From the NCBI GenBank assembly GCA_947462425.1, contig CANHPI010000041.1, positions 1 to 12,499 of the forward strand: a stretch of 12,499 nucleotides of DNA. Direction: 5' to 3'. Both the position numbers and the translations under genes were made by a program. Of the stretch, positions 1 through 7,234 are shown in pieces (position 1 is the first letter of the stretch; every line of letters begins with the position of its first letter). The DNA is from Bacteroidota bacterium (lineage in GTDB: Bacteria > Bacteroidota > Bacteroidia > B-17B0 > B-17BO). The notes under the pieces are model-generated. The model did no database searches and was not told the DNA's origin. It saw nothing but the letters and a program-made list of their open reading frames with translations.

Positions 1-1200
1 TCCGTTATATAATTGTAAAGTTGAACCTAATTCAACAATTGCTTCTTCTAAAAAATTCAAAGTCCCTGTCCATGTATGAGTACTTATAGCGCCTCCCGTT
101 ACACTATAATTAAAGACAACTTCGGTAACTTGATTAGTTCCTGTATTTTTTATTTTAATTATAGGATTATTACAAGCATTATTTGAACGCGCATAATTAG
201 GGTCAATAGTGGGTGAAATAATATCTTCTATAGAAACATCAGTGCTAAAATTTGGTGCAGCATACGTAATTAATTGTGATACAATATTATATCCACCGGC
301 ATTTGATTGAGTTGGAGAAGTATATGGCTGCATATCAACATCTACAGAAAAGGTAGATGCCGGTAAAGTTATTGATGAAATGTCATGATTAATTGGATAC
401 ACTATCTGTCCGGGGCACCAATTAGCTCTATCATAAAGCCATGTACCTGTTTGCGGGGAAATATCATTTTTTCCACAATCACTTTTCCATAATTGTTTTT
501 GTGAAATAGCGGCGCCATTAATTTTTAAATTATAGTATTTGCTACAAAACTCCCCGCAACCATTATCATCAGAACCGTGCCCACTTATAGTATTTTTTAC
601 AAACGCTTTAGTTACTGGAGAATTATATTGAAAAGGTTTTGCAATTAAATAGTTTTCGATAGGAGCAGAAGTATTACCATATGAATAGTAACCGTCGTAA
701 ATATTTTTGGCAGAAATGGCTTCCATTGGTGGAATTCCCTCAATCATTTCTAGCTTTAAAGTTAAAGTAAATCCCCAAGAATAACCATCATATTTATATC
801 TAAAGTCCAAATTACCATTTAATATTGAAGCATAATCAGTAACATCAATTGTGAAATCGTGTTTTCTATTAGCAGTTAACCAATCATTCGCATAAGGGGT
901 TATTACTCGTGCAATTTCAACCGTATCAGCATTAGCTGGTTTTGCATATACTTGCGTTGTATAATCCCATGAACCGCAATATTGAGTTCCGCTTGGACAG
1001 GCATATCTTCCTAAAATATAATGTAATTTAATTTTCCTAAACGTTTTACCGGTTGGTAAAACAGCAGAGGTATCGTAATTACCCCATTGAGTTATTTTAC
1101 GAAGATTATAAATTGTAACCCAAGTTGTATCTCCTGGATTAGCATAAACATCAGGAGAAATTGCAGTAGATAATAATAAGTAAAATAATAGTTTTTTCAT
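1..1200 (-). CDS. Secreted PNGase F-like peptide-N-glycosidase (3' end outside window)
   Basis: An open frame of 400 codons begins at the ATG at 1200 and is still open at base 1, so the C-terminus is missing. Residues 1-20 form a signal peptide (KK, then a Leu-rich core, ending DVYA). Residues ~21-315 show the two-domain PNGase F pattern. In the first domain these are CPSGTQYCGSWDY (68-80, with D79 where the family has its catalytic Asp), VEIARVITPY (94-103) and IDVTDY. In the second they are SGHG...GCGEFC (206-219, with E217) and GTWLYDRANWCPGQ (252-265). PNGase F cleaves the Asn-glycan amide bond; family members occur as exported enzymes in Bacteroidota. From ~321 a beta-rich CARDB/Ig-like stretch begins (IIKIKNTGTN). 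A T9SS C-terminal sorting domain may follow outside the window; this is inference. Six cysteines in the visible catalytic part suit disulphides. Substrate is not determinable here. Confidence 0.85.
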   Translation of the reverse strand, partial: MKKLLFYLLLSTAISPDVYANPGDTTWVTIYNLRKITQWGNYDTSAVLPTGKTFRKIKLHYILGRYACPSGTQYCGSWDYTTQVYAKPANADTVEIARVITPYANDWLTANRKHDFTIDVTDYASILNGNLDFRYKYDGYSWGFTLTLKLEMIEGIPPMEAISAKNIYDGYYSYGNTSAPIENYLIAKPFQYNSPVTKAFVKNTISGHGSDDNGCGEFCSKYYNLKINGAAISQKQLWKSDCGKNDISPQTGTWLYDRANWCPGQIVYPINHDISSITLPASTFSVDVDMQPYTSPTQSNAGGYNIVSQLITYAAPNFSTDVSIEDIISPTIDPNYARSNNACNNPIIKIKNTGTNQVTEVVFNYSVTGGAISTHTWTGTLNFLEEAIVELGSTLQLYNG

Positions 1201-1447
1201 ATGTTTAAATTATTGTTTTTTATTAGTCATATGGTTTAGCCAGTTTAATAATTTGTGTTTGTGTTTTGGTAAACATGGTATTTCATATGTTTAAATTATT
1301 GTTTTTTATTAGTCATATGGTTTAGCCAGTTTAATAATTTTTGTTTGTGTTTCGGCAAACATTGCTATTTCATATGTTTAAATTGTTTTTTTTGTCAAAT
1401 GGTTTAGCCAGTTTAATCTTTGGTATTTGTGTTTTGGTAAACATGGC
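1195..1447 (-). repeat. Three tandem ~86-bp copies of the PNGase-like gene's 5' leader
   Basis: The units start at 1195, 1281 and 1368 (periods 86 and 87; the third is ~80 bp). Each opens on the plus strand with TTTCATATGTTTAAATT and carries ATGGTTTAGCCAGTTTAAT in the middle. The first two end in a TTTTGGTAAACATGG-like block (CGGCAAACATTG in unit 2), as does the third. Units 1 and 2 are nearly identical; the distal unit 3 is more diverged and lacks part of the AT-rich segment. Unit 1 is the immediate leader of the PNGase-like gene and includes its start codon (CAT at 1198-1200). The repeats fill most of the 342-bp gene-free stretch 1201-1542. Confidence 0.9.
1245..1286 (-). other. Mini-ORF MKYHVYQNTNTNY created by leader duplication
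   Basis: In unit 2 the duplicated start codon (CAT at 1284-1286) opens a 13-codon frame, MKYHVYQNTNTNY, ending in TAA at 1245-1247. The same position in unit 3 (1371-1373) gives only MK then TAG. A further frame, MTNKKQ, sits inside unit 1 at 1210-1230 and ends nine bases before the real ATG; unit 2 has an identical copy. These frames follow from the sequence; whether any is translated is unknown, and they may be passive by-products of the repeat. Confidence 0.35.
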
Positions 1448-1481
1448 TTTTTTAAAATAGCCTACTTGTTTAAGTAAATAT

Positions 1482-1522
1482 ATAAAAAAAATAAATATCC
1501 CTTATCATAAATATGGGCTATT
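1482..1522 (-). terminator. Probable intrinsic terminator of the aminotransferase gene
   Basis: On the minus strand AATAGCCC (1522-1515) pairs with GGGATATT (1501-1494) with one mismatch and a 13-base loop, and is followed by TATTTTTTTTATA. It begins about 20 bases after the aminotransferase stop codon. The stem is AT-rich and would be weak, so this is a moderate call. Confidence 0.45.
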
Positions 1523-1542
1523 ATTGTAATGCTATATAAAAA

Positions 1543-2826
1543 TTAACTTAATTTTTTTAAAGCATTTCTTAAATTAGAAATCACATCATCTATATCTGTA
1601 ACTTTACAGGTACCAACAGACATCCGATACCATGGAGAATTATCATCTGCTCCAAAAGCATAAAATGGAACAACGGCTAATTTTGCTTCATCCAATATAA
1701 ATTTAGTAATATCTTTAGTCGTTTCTAAAATCGTTCCATCGGACTTTTTCATTCCATGTAAATCAAATTTTATAGTTAAGTAAATGGCAGCTTGAGGCGT
1801 TATTGCATCAACTTTATACCCTTCATTTTTTAAATCCTGAAATCCTTTGTAAAAGCCATTTAATCGAGTGATGACTTTTGATTTTTGCACTTCAATAAAA
1901 GCATCATACATTGGTAAATTACTTAAGTATTTTGCTGTTGCCATTTGCTCTGCTTTTGGAGCCCATGCTCCAACATGAGTTAAAATAGCTTTCATCTTAT
2001 CAATAATTAATTTTGGTCCCATGCCCCACCCTACTCTCACACCAGTTGCAGCTAATGATTTAGAAACACCATCCACAAAAACGGTATAAGCTTTCATTTC
2101 TGGTCTTAATACAACTGGATTGTAGTGTTTATTAGTACCAAAAGTTAATGCCCAATAAATTTGATCGTACATTAAATAAACAGGTTTTTCATCTGGTCCA
2201 CGACGCGCATTTTCTGCTAATATTAAATCACAAATTTCTTCCAAACCTTCTTTACTAAAAATAGTACCGGTAGGATTTTGAGGCGAACATAAAGCAACTA
2301 AAGTGGCATCTTGAATAAATGGTTTAATATCCTCTGCAGTTGGCATAAAATTTTGTTCAGGAGTGGCTTCAATAACTACTGATTTAGCAAAATTTAAATA
2401 GGAATAATGGTTATTGTTCCAGGAAGGTACAGCAAAAATAACAGTATCATTTGCATCAACTAAAGCTTTAAAAATACTATATATAACTGGGCGTGCTCCT
2501 CCAGCAATTAAAATTTCATCATTTTTATATTCTAAATTACCACGTTCTTTTAATAAATTAGAAACGGCGTTTCTTAACTCCAACATACCATCAGCAGCCG
2601 GATAATTTGTTTGATCATCAAAATAAGCATCAACAATATATTGTTTTAATTCTATTGGAATAGGAAATTCCTTTGGATTAAAATCTCCAATAGTCATGTT
2701 ATAAATTTTTTCACCCTGCTTTATTTTTTCATTTACCTCTCCAGCTAATTTAATTATTTCAGAACCAATAATATTTTCGGCAAGTTTAGATACTTTTGAC
2801 TTTTTTGATTGAAGTGAAGTGCTCAT
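1543..2826 (-). CDS. Class I/II PLP-dependent aminotransferase, aspartate aminotransferase-like
   Basis: This 427-residue protein has the fold-type I aminotransferase signature. NPTG is at 184-187 (Asn contacting PLP), D221 and Y224 are in MYDQIYW (D binds the pyridine nitrogen), the Schiff-base lysine is K256 in VDGVSKSLAATGVRVGW, and R401 in WYRMSVGT is the residue that usually binds the substrate alpha-carboxylate. The N-terminal IGDFNPKEFPIP and TNYPAADG blocks are also typical. It is cytosolic and should transfer an amino group between an amino acid and a 2-oxo acid; the residues suit aspartate/2-oxoglutarate, but exact specificity cannot be read from sequence. The ATG start leaves a Ser/Lys-rich tail before the fold. 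It is divergently arranged with the phosphatase gene across 144 bp. No strong -7 element is visible; TTATTTTG at about 2866-2875 is only a near match. Confidence 0.88.
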   Translation of the reverse strand: MSTSLQSKKSKVSKLAENIIGSEIIKLAGEVNEKIKQGEKIYNMTIGDFNPKEFPIPIELKQYIVDAYFDDQTNYPAADGMLELRNAVSNLLKERGNLEYKNDEILIAGGARPVIYSIFKALVDANDTVIFAVPSWNNNHYSYLNFAKSVVIEATPEQNFMPTAEDIKPFIQDATLVALCSPQNPTGTIFSKEGLEEICDLILAENARRGPDEKPVYLMYDQIYWALTFGTNKHYNPVVLRPEMKAYTVFVDGVSKSLAATGVRVGWGMGPKLIIDKMKAILTHVGAWAPKAEQMATAKYLSNLPMYDAFIEVQKSKVITRLNGFYKGFQDLKNEGYKVDAITPQAAIYLTIKFDLHGMKKSDGTILETTKDITKFILDEAKLAVVPFYAFGADDNSPWYRMSVGTCKVTDIDDVISNLRNALKKLS

Positions 2827-2970
2827 GTAATTTATTTTTCTGAAAATTATATATAAAACTTCTTACTACAAAATAATGTTTACAACAGTTTTGAATTACT
2901 TATATTAACATCAATTTTCATGATTTAAATCAATCTTAAATAGCTAATTTTACTGATATATTTATATAAA

Positions 2971-3756
2971 ATGAATTTAAATAAAATTACGGAACAAGTT
3001 ATTGAATGCTCAAAAATAGTTGGAGAATTTATTAGAAACGAGCGTAAAACATTTTCTTATAATCAAGTTGAAATTAAAGGTTTAAATGATTTGGTAAGCT
3101 ACGTAGATAAAACATCCGAAAAAATTTTAGTGGAAAAATTAGCTTTAATTTTTCCAGAAGCAGGATTTATTGTTGAAGAAAATACAAAAACTGTAACTAA
3201 AGATTACAATTGGATTGTTGATCCTTTGGATGGAACAACTAATTTTATTCACGGAATTCCGTGCTACGCAATAAGTATTGCTTTAGAATATAAAGGAGAA
3301 ATATTAATTGGAGTTGTATATGAAGTTGCTCAAAACGAATGCTTTTATGCTTATAAAAATGGTGGCGCTTTTTTAAATGGAATTAAAATAACAGTATCCG
3401 AAAGAAAAACGCTATCGGAAAGTTTAATAGCTACGGGATTTCCAATTTATAATTTTACAAGGTTAGAGAATTATATTAGTGTACTAACTTATTTAATGAA
3501 AAATACTCATGGTATAAGACGAATTGGCGCAGCCGCAGCTGATTTATGTTATTTAGCTTGCGGAAGAGTAGATGCCTTTTTTGAATATAATTTAAATTCT
3601 TGGGATATTGCGGCTGGTGCACTCATCGTAAAAGAAGCAGGCGGAACAGTTAGTGACTTTAATCGGCAAAAAAATTGGTTATTTGGAAAAGAAATAGTTG
3701 CAACAAATTATCACTTACAAGAGATTATTGAAAAGATAATACAAGAAAAATTTTAG
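2971..3756 (+). CDS. Inositol monophosphatase family protein (SuhB-like)
   Basis: The 261-residue length is normal for the family. The Mg-binding site is complete: E69-E70 (FIVEE), D84 and D87 in the first signature WIVDPLDGTTNFIHG (81-95), and D212 in the second signature WDIAAGALIVKEAGG (211-225). Members hydrolyse inositol-1-phosphate or related small phosphates (histidinol phosphate, 3'-phosphoadenosine 5'-phosphate); which one applies here cannot be told. No signal peptide is seen, so it should be cytosolic. The ATG is preceded by an AT-rich stretch without a Shine-Dalgarno sequence; TAATTTTA about 20-25 bases upstream is a 7/8 match to TAnnTTTG. Its stop lies four bases from the stop of the convergent PorG-like gene. 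Confidence 0.88.
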   Translation: MNLNKITEQVIECSKIVGEFIRNERKTFSYNQVEIKGLNDLVSYVDKTSEKILVEKLALIFPEAGFIVEENTKTVTKDYNWIVDPLDGTTNFIHGIPCYAISIALEYKGEILIGVVYEVAQNECFYAYKNGGAFLNGIKITVSERKTLSESLIATGFPIYNFTRLENYISVLTYLMKNTHGIRRIGAAAADLCYLACGRVDAFFEYNLNSWDIAAGALIVKEAGGTVSDFNRQKNWLFGKEIVATNYHLQEIIEKIIQEKF

Positions 3757-3760
3757 AAAA

Positions 3761-4717
3761 TTAGAACTTAGACCTTAACCTGGTTTTTCTTCGTTTTGGT
3801 GGAAAAAAGCGGCCAATAGTAACCTGAAGAGACATATAAGAATCTTTCTCCTTATCACCCCTTTGGGCTCCAGTTCCATCTCCGTTGGGTGATGTGGCAA
3901 AAGGAATGTCACCTTTACTTGGATCTGAAAAAGCAACAGATTTAATTCCATAAGCATCTAACAAAGCTGCTTTATCAAAATAATAAGTTGTACTTACATC
4001 ATCAATATAATCTGTAAATGTTTTTCGATAATTAAACTCTAAACCTAAACACCAGAGCTTGTTTAAAGACATTCTCCAAGCTATTCCCATTGGGATACTT
4101 ACAGAAATTCTGCTATATTGCTGTGGCCCACCCGGCAAGCCTTGCCCTTCAGTATGAAGTGGGTATAATTTTTCATATTTTCCAGTGTTTGAATTTCTAC
4201 CTTTAGGATTAAAATAAAAACCAGCAACGCCAATAAAACCTATAAACTCATTAGATTTTCCTTTATGACGACGAGTGAATGTTTTTTTTATTCCATATCT
4301 GTGACCAACCTTGCTTGCGAAAAAAGAAAATTCAGCCCTAACTGCTAATTCAAAAATATTTGATTTAAAATTTAAATTTCTATTATTTCTATAGGGCTCC
4401 GATGTTAAGTTATCATCACCAGCAACTAGTAAATAGTTTAAACTTGAATGCACATTAAAATTTTTAGCAAATTTATATCTGTATGCTAAAGTAATTGCAG
4501 GACGTGTTAAAGCAAATTCCAAATCTGAAGGACTATAATCCGTACCAATTTTATTTAACCCACCTAAATCACCTAAAAATTGTGATAATCCAGCTTGGAA
4601 CACAACTTCCTGCCTATATTTTTTCCAATCATTTGGTCTTGTAAAATTTTGAGAAAATGAATGTTGAAGAAAAAAAGTTGAAAATAAAATAAAATAAGAT
4701 AAGATACTGACTTTCAT
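3761..4717 (-). CDS. PorG/DUF6089-like outer-membrane beta-barrel protein, copy 1
   Basis: The 318-residue protein starts with a signal peptide (MKVSILSYFILFSTFFLQHSFSQ). The mature part has the features I associate with the PorG/DUF6089 family. These are FLGDLGG near the N-terminus, YRNNRNLNFKSNIFEL, a GFYFNPKG strand, PLHTEGQGLPGGP, YRKTFTDYIDDVSTTYY, and a C-terminal SPNGDGTGAQRGDKEKDS loop followed by a last strand and a basic tail (KRRKTRLRSKF). PorG is an outer-membrane component of the type IX secretion system in Porphyromonas gingivalis; the assignment here is to the family, and transport function is inferred. The paralogue lies 173 bp upstream on the same strand. The ATG is exact because the leader shared with the PNGase-like gene ends at it. 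It is convergent with the phosphatase gene. Confidence 0.68.
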   Translation of the reverse strand: MKVSILSYFILFSTFFLQHSFSQNFTRPNDWKKYRQEVVFQAGLSQFLGDLGGLNKIGTDYSPSDLEFALTRPAITLAYRYKFAKNFNVHSSLNYLLVAGDDNLTSEPYRNNRNLNFKSNIFELAVRAEFSFFASKVGHRYGIKKTFTRRHKGKSNEFIGFIGVAGFYFNPKGRNSNTGKYEKLYPLHTEGQGLPGGPQQYSRISVSIPMGIAWRMSLNKLWCLGLEFNYRKTFTDYIDDVSTTYYFDKAALLDAYGIKSVAFSDPSKGDIPFATSPNGDGTGAQRGDKEKDSYMSLQVTIGRFFPPKRRKTRLRSKF

Positions 4718-4763
4718 ATGTTTAAATTATTGTTTTTAATAGTCAGATGGTTTATAACGTTTA
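4712..4763 (-). promoter_or_regulatory. Leader element shared with the PNGase-like gene
   Basis: The 26 bases 4712-4737, spanning the start codon, are identical to 1195-1220. Similarity continues with one indel and a few substitutions through AGTCA, ATGGTTTA and GTTTA to 4763. Only one copy is present here. A Bacteroidota -7 box (TAnnTTTG) is not evident in it, so whether it acts as promoter, translation enhancer or protein-binding site is open. The PorG-like paralogue at 4891-5841 does not have it. Confidence 0.7.
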
Positions 4764-4866
4764 TATTTTCCCGCTTGCAAACGGTACAATCTTGTGTTTA
4801 TTTAACAAAAATAATTCTTTTTTTTTAAATTGAGTTAAATATTTAAAAAAAATCATGGTTTACGAA

Positions 4867-4881
4867 AAATTACAGTAATTT
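4867..4881 (-). terminator. Weak hairpin after PorG-like copy 2
   Basis: AAATTA-CAG-TAATTT forms a six-pair AT-only stem with a three-base loop, ten bases beyond the stop of the upstream PorG-like gene. On the minus strand it runs into five T. It is too weak to be sure it terminates transcription. Confidence 0.25.
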
Positions 4882-4890
4882 GATATTGTA

Positions 4891-5841
4891 CTAAAATTTT
4901 GAGCTAAGTTTAGTTCTAGTTCTTTTTATCAATAAAAATCTTCCAACAGTTACTTGCAAAGACATAAAAGAATCTTTTTCTTTATCACCTCTTTGCGCTC
5001 CTGTTCCATCACCATTGGGAGAACTGGCACCAGGAATATCACCTTTACTGGGATCTGCCAAAGTTGCAGCAGTTAAACCATAGGATTCCTCTATTAAAGC
5101 ATTATTATAATAAGTTGTACTTACATCATCAATATAATCTGTAAATGTTTTTCGATAACTAAACTCTACCCCAACTGACCATAATCTATTTAAAATAGCG
5201 TGAAATGCAACACCTATCGGTAAGCTTATTGATACTCTTTTATATTGTTTAGGACCTCCCGGTAATCCCTGACCTTCAGTATGTAATGGATGTAAAGCCA
5301 CGTATTTTCCAGTAATTGGATTCTTTCCCTTTGGGTTGAAATAAAATACACCAAAACCTATAAATCCAATCAACTCGTATGAACGTGATATATTTGCTCG
5401 AGGTAGTTTATTTTTTAATCCGAAAATTCCTAAACTTTTAATTGATGAAATGCCAAACTCTATCCTTGAAGACAATTCAAAAATATTAGATTTGAAATTC
5501 AAATTTCTATTGTTACGGTAAATATCTTTTGTCAATCTATCATCTCCTGATAGCCTCAAGTAATTTAAACTTGAATGAACGTTAATATTTTTATTTATCT
5601 TATAACGATAGGCTAAACTAATCGCTGGCCTAGTAGCTGCTAATTCAAGGTCAGCAGGACTATAATCTTTACCAACTTTGTTTCTGCCTCCTAAATCGCC
5701 TAAAAAACCAGAAGCACCAATACTTCCAATAAGTTCGTTATTATACTTTTTCCACCCATTAGGACTTGAAAAATTTTGACTAAATACAGAAAGTGCGCAA
5801 ATTAAAATTGCGAGAATATAAATATGAGACTTGTGTTTCAA
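4891..5841 (-). CDS. PorG/DUF6089-like outer-membrane beta-barrel protein, copy 2
   Basis: This 316-residue protein aligns along its whole length with copy 1. It shares WKKY, FLGDLGG, RPAISLAYRYK, SLNYL..GDD, YRNNRNLNFKSNIFEL, FYFNPKG, PLHTEGQGLPGGP, RKTFTDYIDDVSTTYY and the C-terminal SPNGDGTGAQRGDKEKDS loop. The most variable part is the loop after FKSNIFEL (about residues 125-150) and the tail. The first 22 residues (MKHKSHIYILAILICALSVFSQ) are a signal peptide. The start is taken as TTG at 5841: an in-frame TAA lies three codons upstream, and no ATG precedes the hydrophobic core. Together the two genes look like a tandem duplication that has diverged, possibly one subunit pair or alternatives; that is inference. 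A good -7 element lies 138 bases upstream. Confidence 0.68.
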   Translation of the reverse strand: MKHKSHIYILAILICALSVFSQNFSSPNGWKKYNNELIGSIGASGFLGDLGGRNKVGKDYSPADLELAATRPAISLAYRYKINKNINVHSSLNYLRLSGDDRLTKDIYRNNRNLNFKSNIFELSSRIEFGISSIKSLGIFGLKNKLPRANISRSYELIGFIGFGVFYFNPKGKNPITGKYVALHPLHTEGQGLPGGPKQYKRVSISLPIGVAFHAILNRLWSVGVEFSYRKTFTDYIDDVSTTYYNNALIEESYGLTAATLADPSKGDIPGASSPNGDGTGAQRGDKEKDSFMSLQVTVGRFLLIKRTRTKLSSKF

Positions 5842-5940
5842 AATAATTTACTTTACTGTTAATGGCAATATAAGCTTTTATATAATTTATATAATAATTA
5901 TGTTATCAGTTCTTTGAATGTAAATTCGTTAAACTTTTAA

Positions 5941-5953
5941 GTCAGTATCTGAC
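5941..5953. repeat. Perfect 13-bp inverted repeat in leader of PorG-like copy 2
   Basis: GTCAG-TAT-CTGAC is a perfect five-base inverted repeat in otherwise AT-only sequence. It lies about 20-30 bases downstream of the transcription start predicted from the -7 box at 5979-5986, so it could be an operator or a small RNA hairpin. A second near-palindrome (AAAAAAGTTTTTT, 5961-5973) is beside it. Confidence 0.45.
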
Positions 5954-5978
5954 CCAAAATAAAAAAGTTTTTTTCGAT

Positions 5979-5986
5979 CAAACATA
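5979..5986 (-). promoter_or_regulatory. Bacteroidota -7 element for PorG-like copy 2
   Basis: On the minus strand this reads TATGTTTG, a full match to the TAnnTTTG consensus. A TTTA at about 6010-6013 could be a degenerate -33 element at suitable spacing. Transcription would start near 5972, giving a leader of roughly 130 bases. It sits between the probable terminator of the upstream gene and the coding start, which favours a real promoter. Confidence 0.45.
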
Positions 5987-6026
5987 AACTAAAACATTTT
6001 TTAAAATATAAACACCACTAATATAT

Positions 6027-6066
6027 AAAAAAAAAGTAAATATTTATTTTTTTACAAGAAATATTT
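6027..6066 (-). terminator. Probable intrinsic terminator of the nucleoid-associated protein gene
   Basis: AAATATTT at 6038-6045 and 6059-6066 form an eight-pair stem with a 13-base loop. On the minus strand it is followed after two bases by nine T. It starts about 18 bases past the stop codon at 6085. The stem is all A/T, so strength is uncertain. Confidence 0.42.
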
Positions 6067-6084
6067 TAAAAAATTAAATTTTAA

Positions 6085-7140
6085 TTAACCTAAATCTTCA
6101 TTAGTGTAATATAGTTTGTAAAATTTAAGTCCTTTTTCTTCATCATATCCTTTCTCAACATAATCATGACGTCCGTGAACATATACATGAAAATTCTTAT
6201 CGAGTTTAACTACACTCTTCATAAATTTTTGATTTTTCTTTACTGCCGTTGGCGAAATTTCAAAATCATCAATAGCTGTTAAGTCCATTTTTTCATTATA
6301 AGTTTGTCTATAATCTCTAAATGCTTCTTTTAATTCTTCCTGTGGAAGAATTTCTCTCTCAAATTCCTTGATATCAAATTTGTCTTTTTCTTTAAAAAAA
6401 CTTGTACTTTTATTAAGCATCATCATTTGATCTTGTTTAGTTACATTATTCCCTTCAGTTAAAATTTCTTCACAAAATCCTTTACAAGTATCAATAAAAT
6501 TAGATGTATGAAAAAAGGCATTCTCTTTCATTTTAGTATTTAAAAAATCTTCTACCCAATAAAAAGCACAATCCGCTATTTTATTGTTAGTGTCAATAAT
6601 ACTTATTTTGTATCCATTTTCAGATTCAGTATTAAATATAATACATCCCTTGTCTAATTTATTAATATTAATCCCATTATCACATTCAACCTCAAAATTA
6701 TCCATATGTTGAAATACTTTTAAGTAAGTGTCTTTATTTTCCGTCTTAAATAATCCAATAGCGTCACAAATAACGCCATCAATATTACAATCTTTAAAAT
6801 AACAAGTATAAAATTCCCCTCCTTTAATTTTAGGATGCATTGATTGATTATACAAGTGTTCAGCAATATGCTTACTGCTTTCAATAAATTTACCTTGAGA
6901 AGAAAATACATCAGCCACGTAACTTTTTACATCATGATAATGCATTTCATTTTTTGATTTAAACTGGTAGTATATGTCTGTTTTAAAAGGCGCAGTTAAA
7001 TATCTCATAACGGTATCTTTTAAAAAATCATCGCTAATTTGTATTTCTTTTTCGCTAAGAGTTAACTCTTCTCCTAAACCCTTGTTTCCAACGTAATGTA
7101 TCACAAATTGTGTTAATTCCGAACGCGTAAAATCTATCAT
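6085..7140 (-). CDS. Nucleoid-associated protein, NdpA/YejK family (37-kDa type)
   Basis: The 351-residue soluble protein matches the Bacteroidota branch of the 37-kDa nucleoid-associated family. The supports are the N-terminal VIHYVGNKGLGEEL.LSE block, LTAPF around residue 50, GGEFYTCYFKDC..DG...D.IGLFK (about 106-131) and the C-terminal VKLDKNFHVYVHGRHDYVEKG followed by a KFYKLYY strand. Family members bind the nucleoid; the biochemical role is poorly known, and related proteins occur in some defence or mobile-element settings, but nothing of that kind is visible here. No signal peptide or membrane segment. The ATG at 7140 fits the conserved N-terminus. It is divergent from the S41 protease gene across 157 bp that hold a structured inverted repeat. 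Confidence 0.78.
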   Translation of the reverse strand: MIDFTRSELTQFVIHYVGNKGLGEELTLSEKEIQISDDFLKDTVMRYLTAPFKTDIYYQFKSKNEMHYHDVKSYVADVFSSQGKFIESSKHIAEHLYNQSMHPKIKGGEFYTCYFKDCNIDGVICDAIGLFKTENKDTYLKVFQHMDNFEVECDNGININKLDKGCIIFNTESENGYKISIIDTNNKIADCAFYWVEDFLNTKMKENAFFHTSNFIDTCKGFCEEILTEGNNVTKQDQMMMLNKSTSFFKEKDKFDIKEFEREILPQEELKEAFRDYRQTYNEKMDLTAIDDFEISPTAVKKNQKFMKSVVKLDKNFHVYVHGRHDYVEKGYDEEKGLKFYKLYYTNEDLG

Positions 7141-7234
7141 GGCACTATAAATGTTTTAAATTTGAATCGTAAATGTAGTAGTTTGGATGTGTTATGAATT
7201 AACAAACTTTAAACAAATGAAAAATCAATGTTAC

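Noticed and set aside
1201..1239. Plus-strand micro-ORF MFKLLFFISHMV in repeat units 1 and 2 (and a related frame at 4718)
   Set aside because: It is the complement of the conserved leader; the sequence is conserved because of the minus-strand gene starts, and the reading frame differs in unit 3.
1456..1522. Long-range pairing AATAGCC/GGCTATT (1456-1462 with 1516-1522)
   Set aside because: The 53-base loop makes it unlikely; the local hairpin 1494-1522 with its T-run explains the right arm better.
2414..2605. 63-codon plus-strand frame inside the aminotransferase gene
   Set aside because: Antisense to a well-supported gene, with no recognisable motif.
3775..3957. 60-codon minus-strand frame inside PorG-like copy 1
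   Set aside because: Out-of-frame shadow of the 3' end of that gene.
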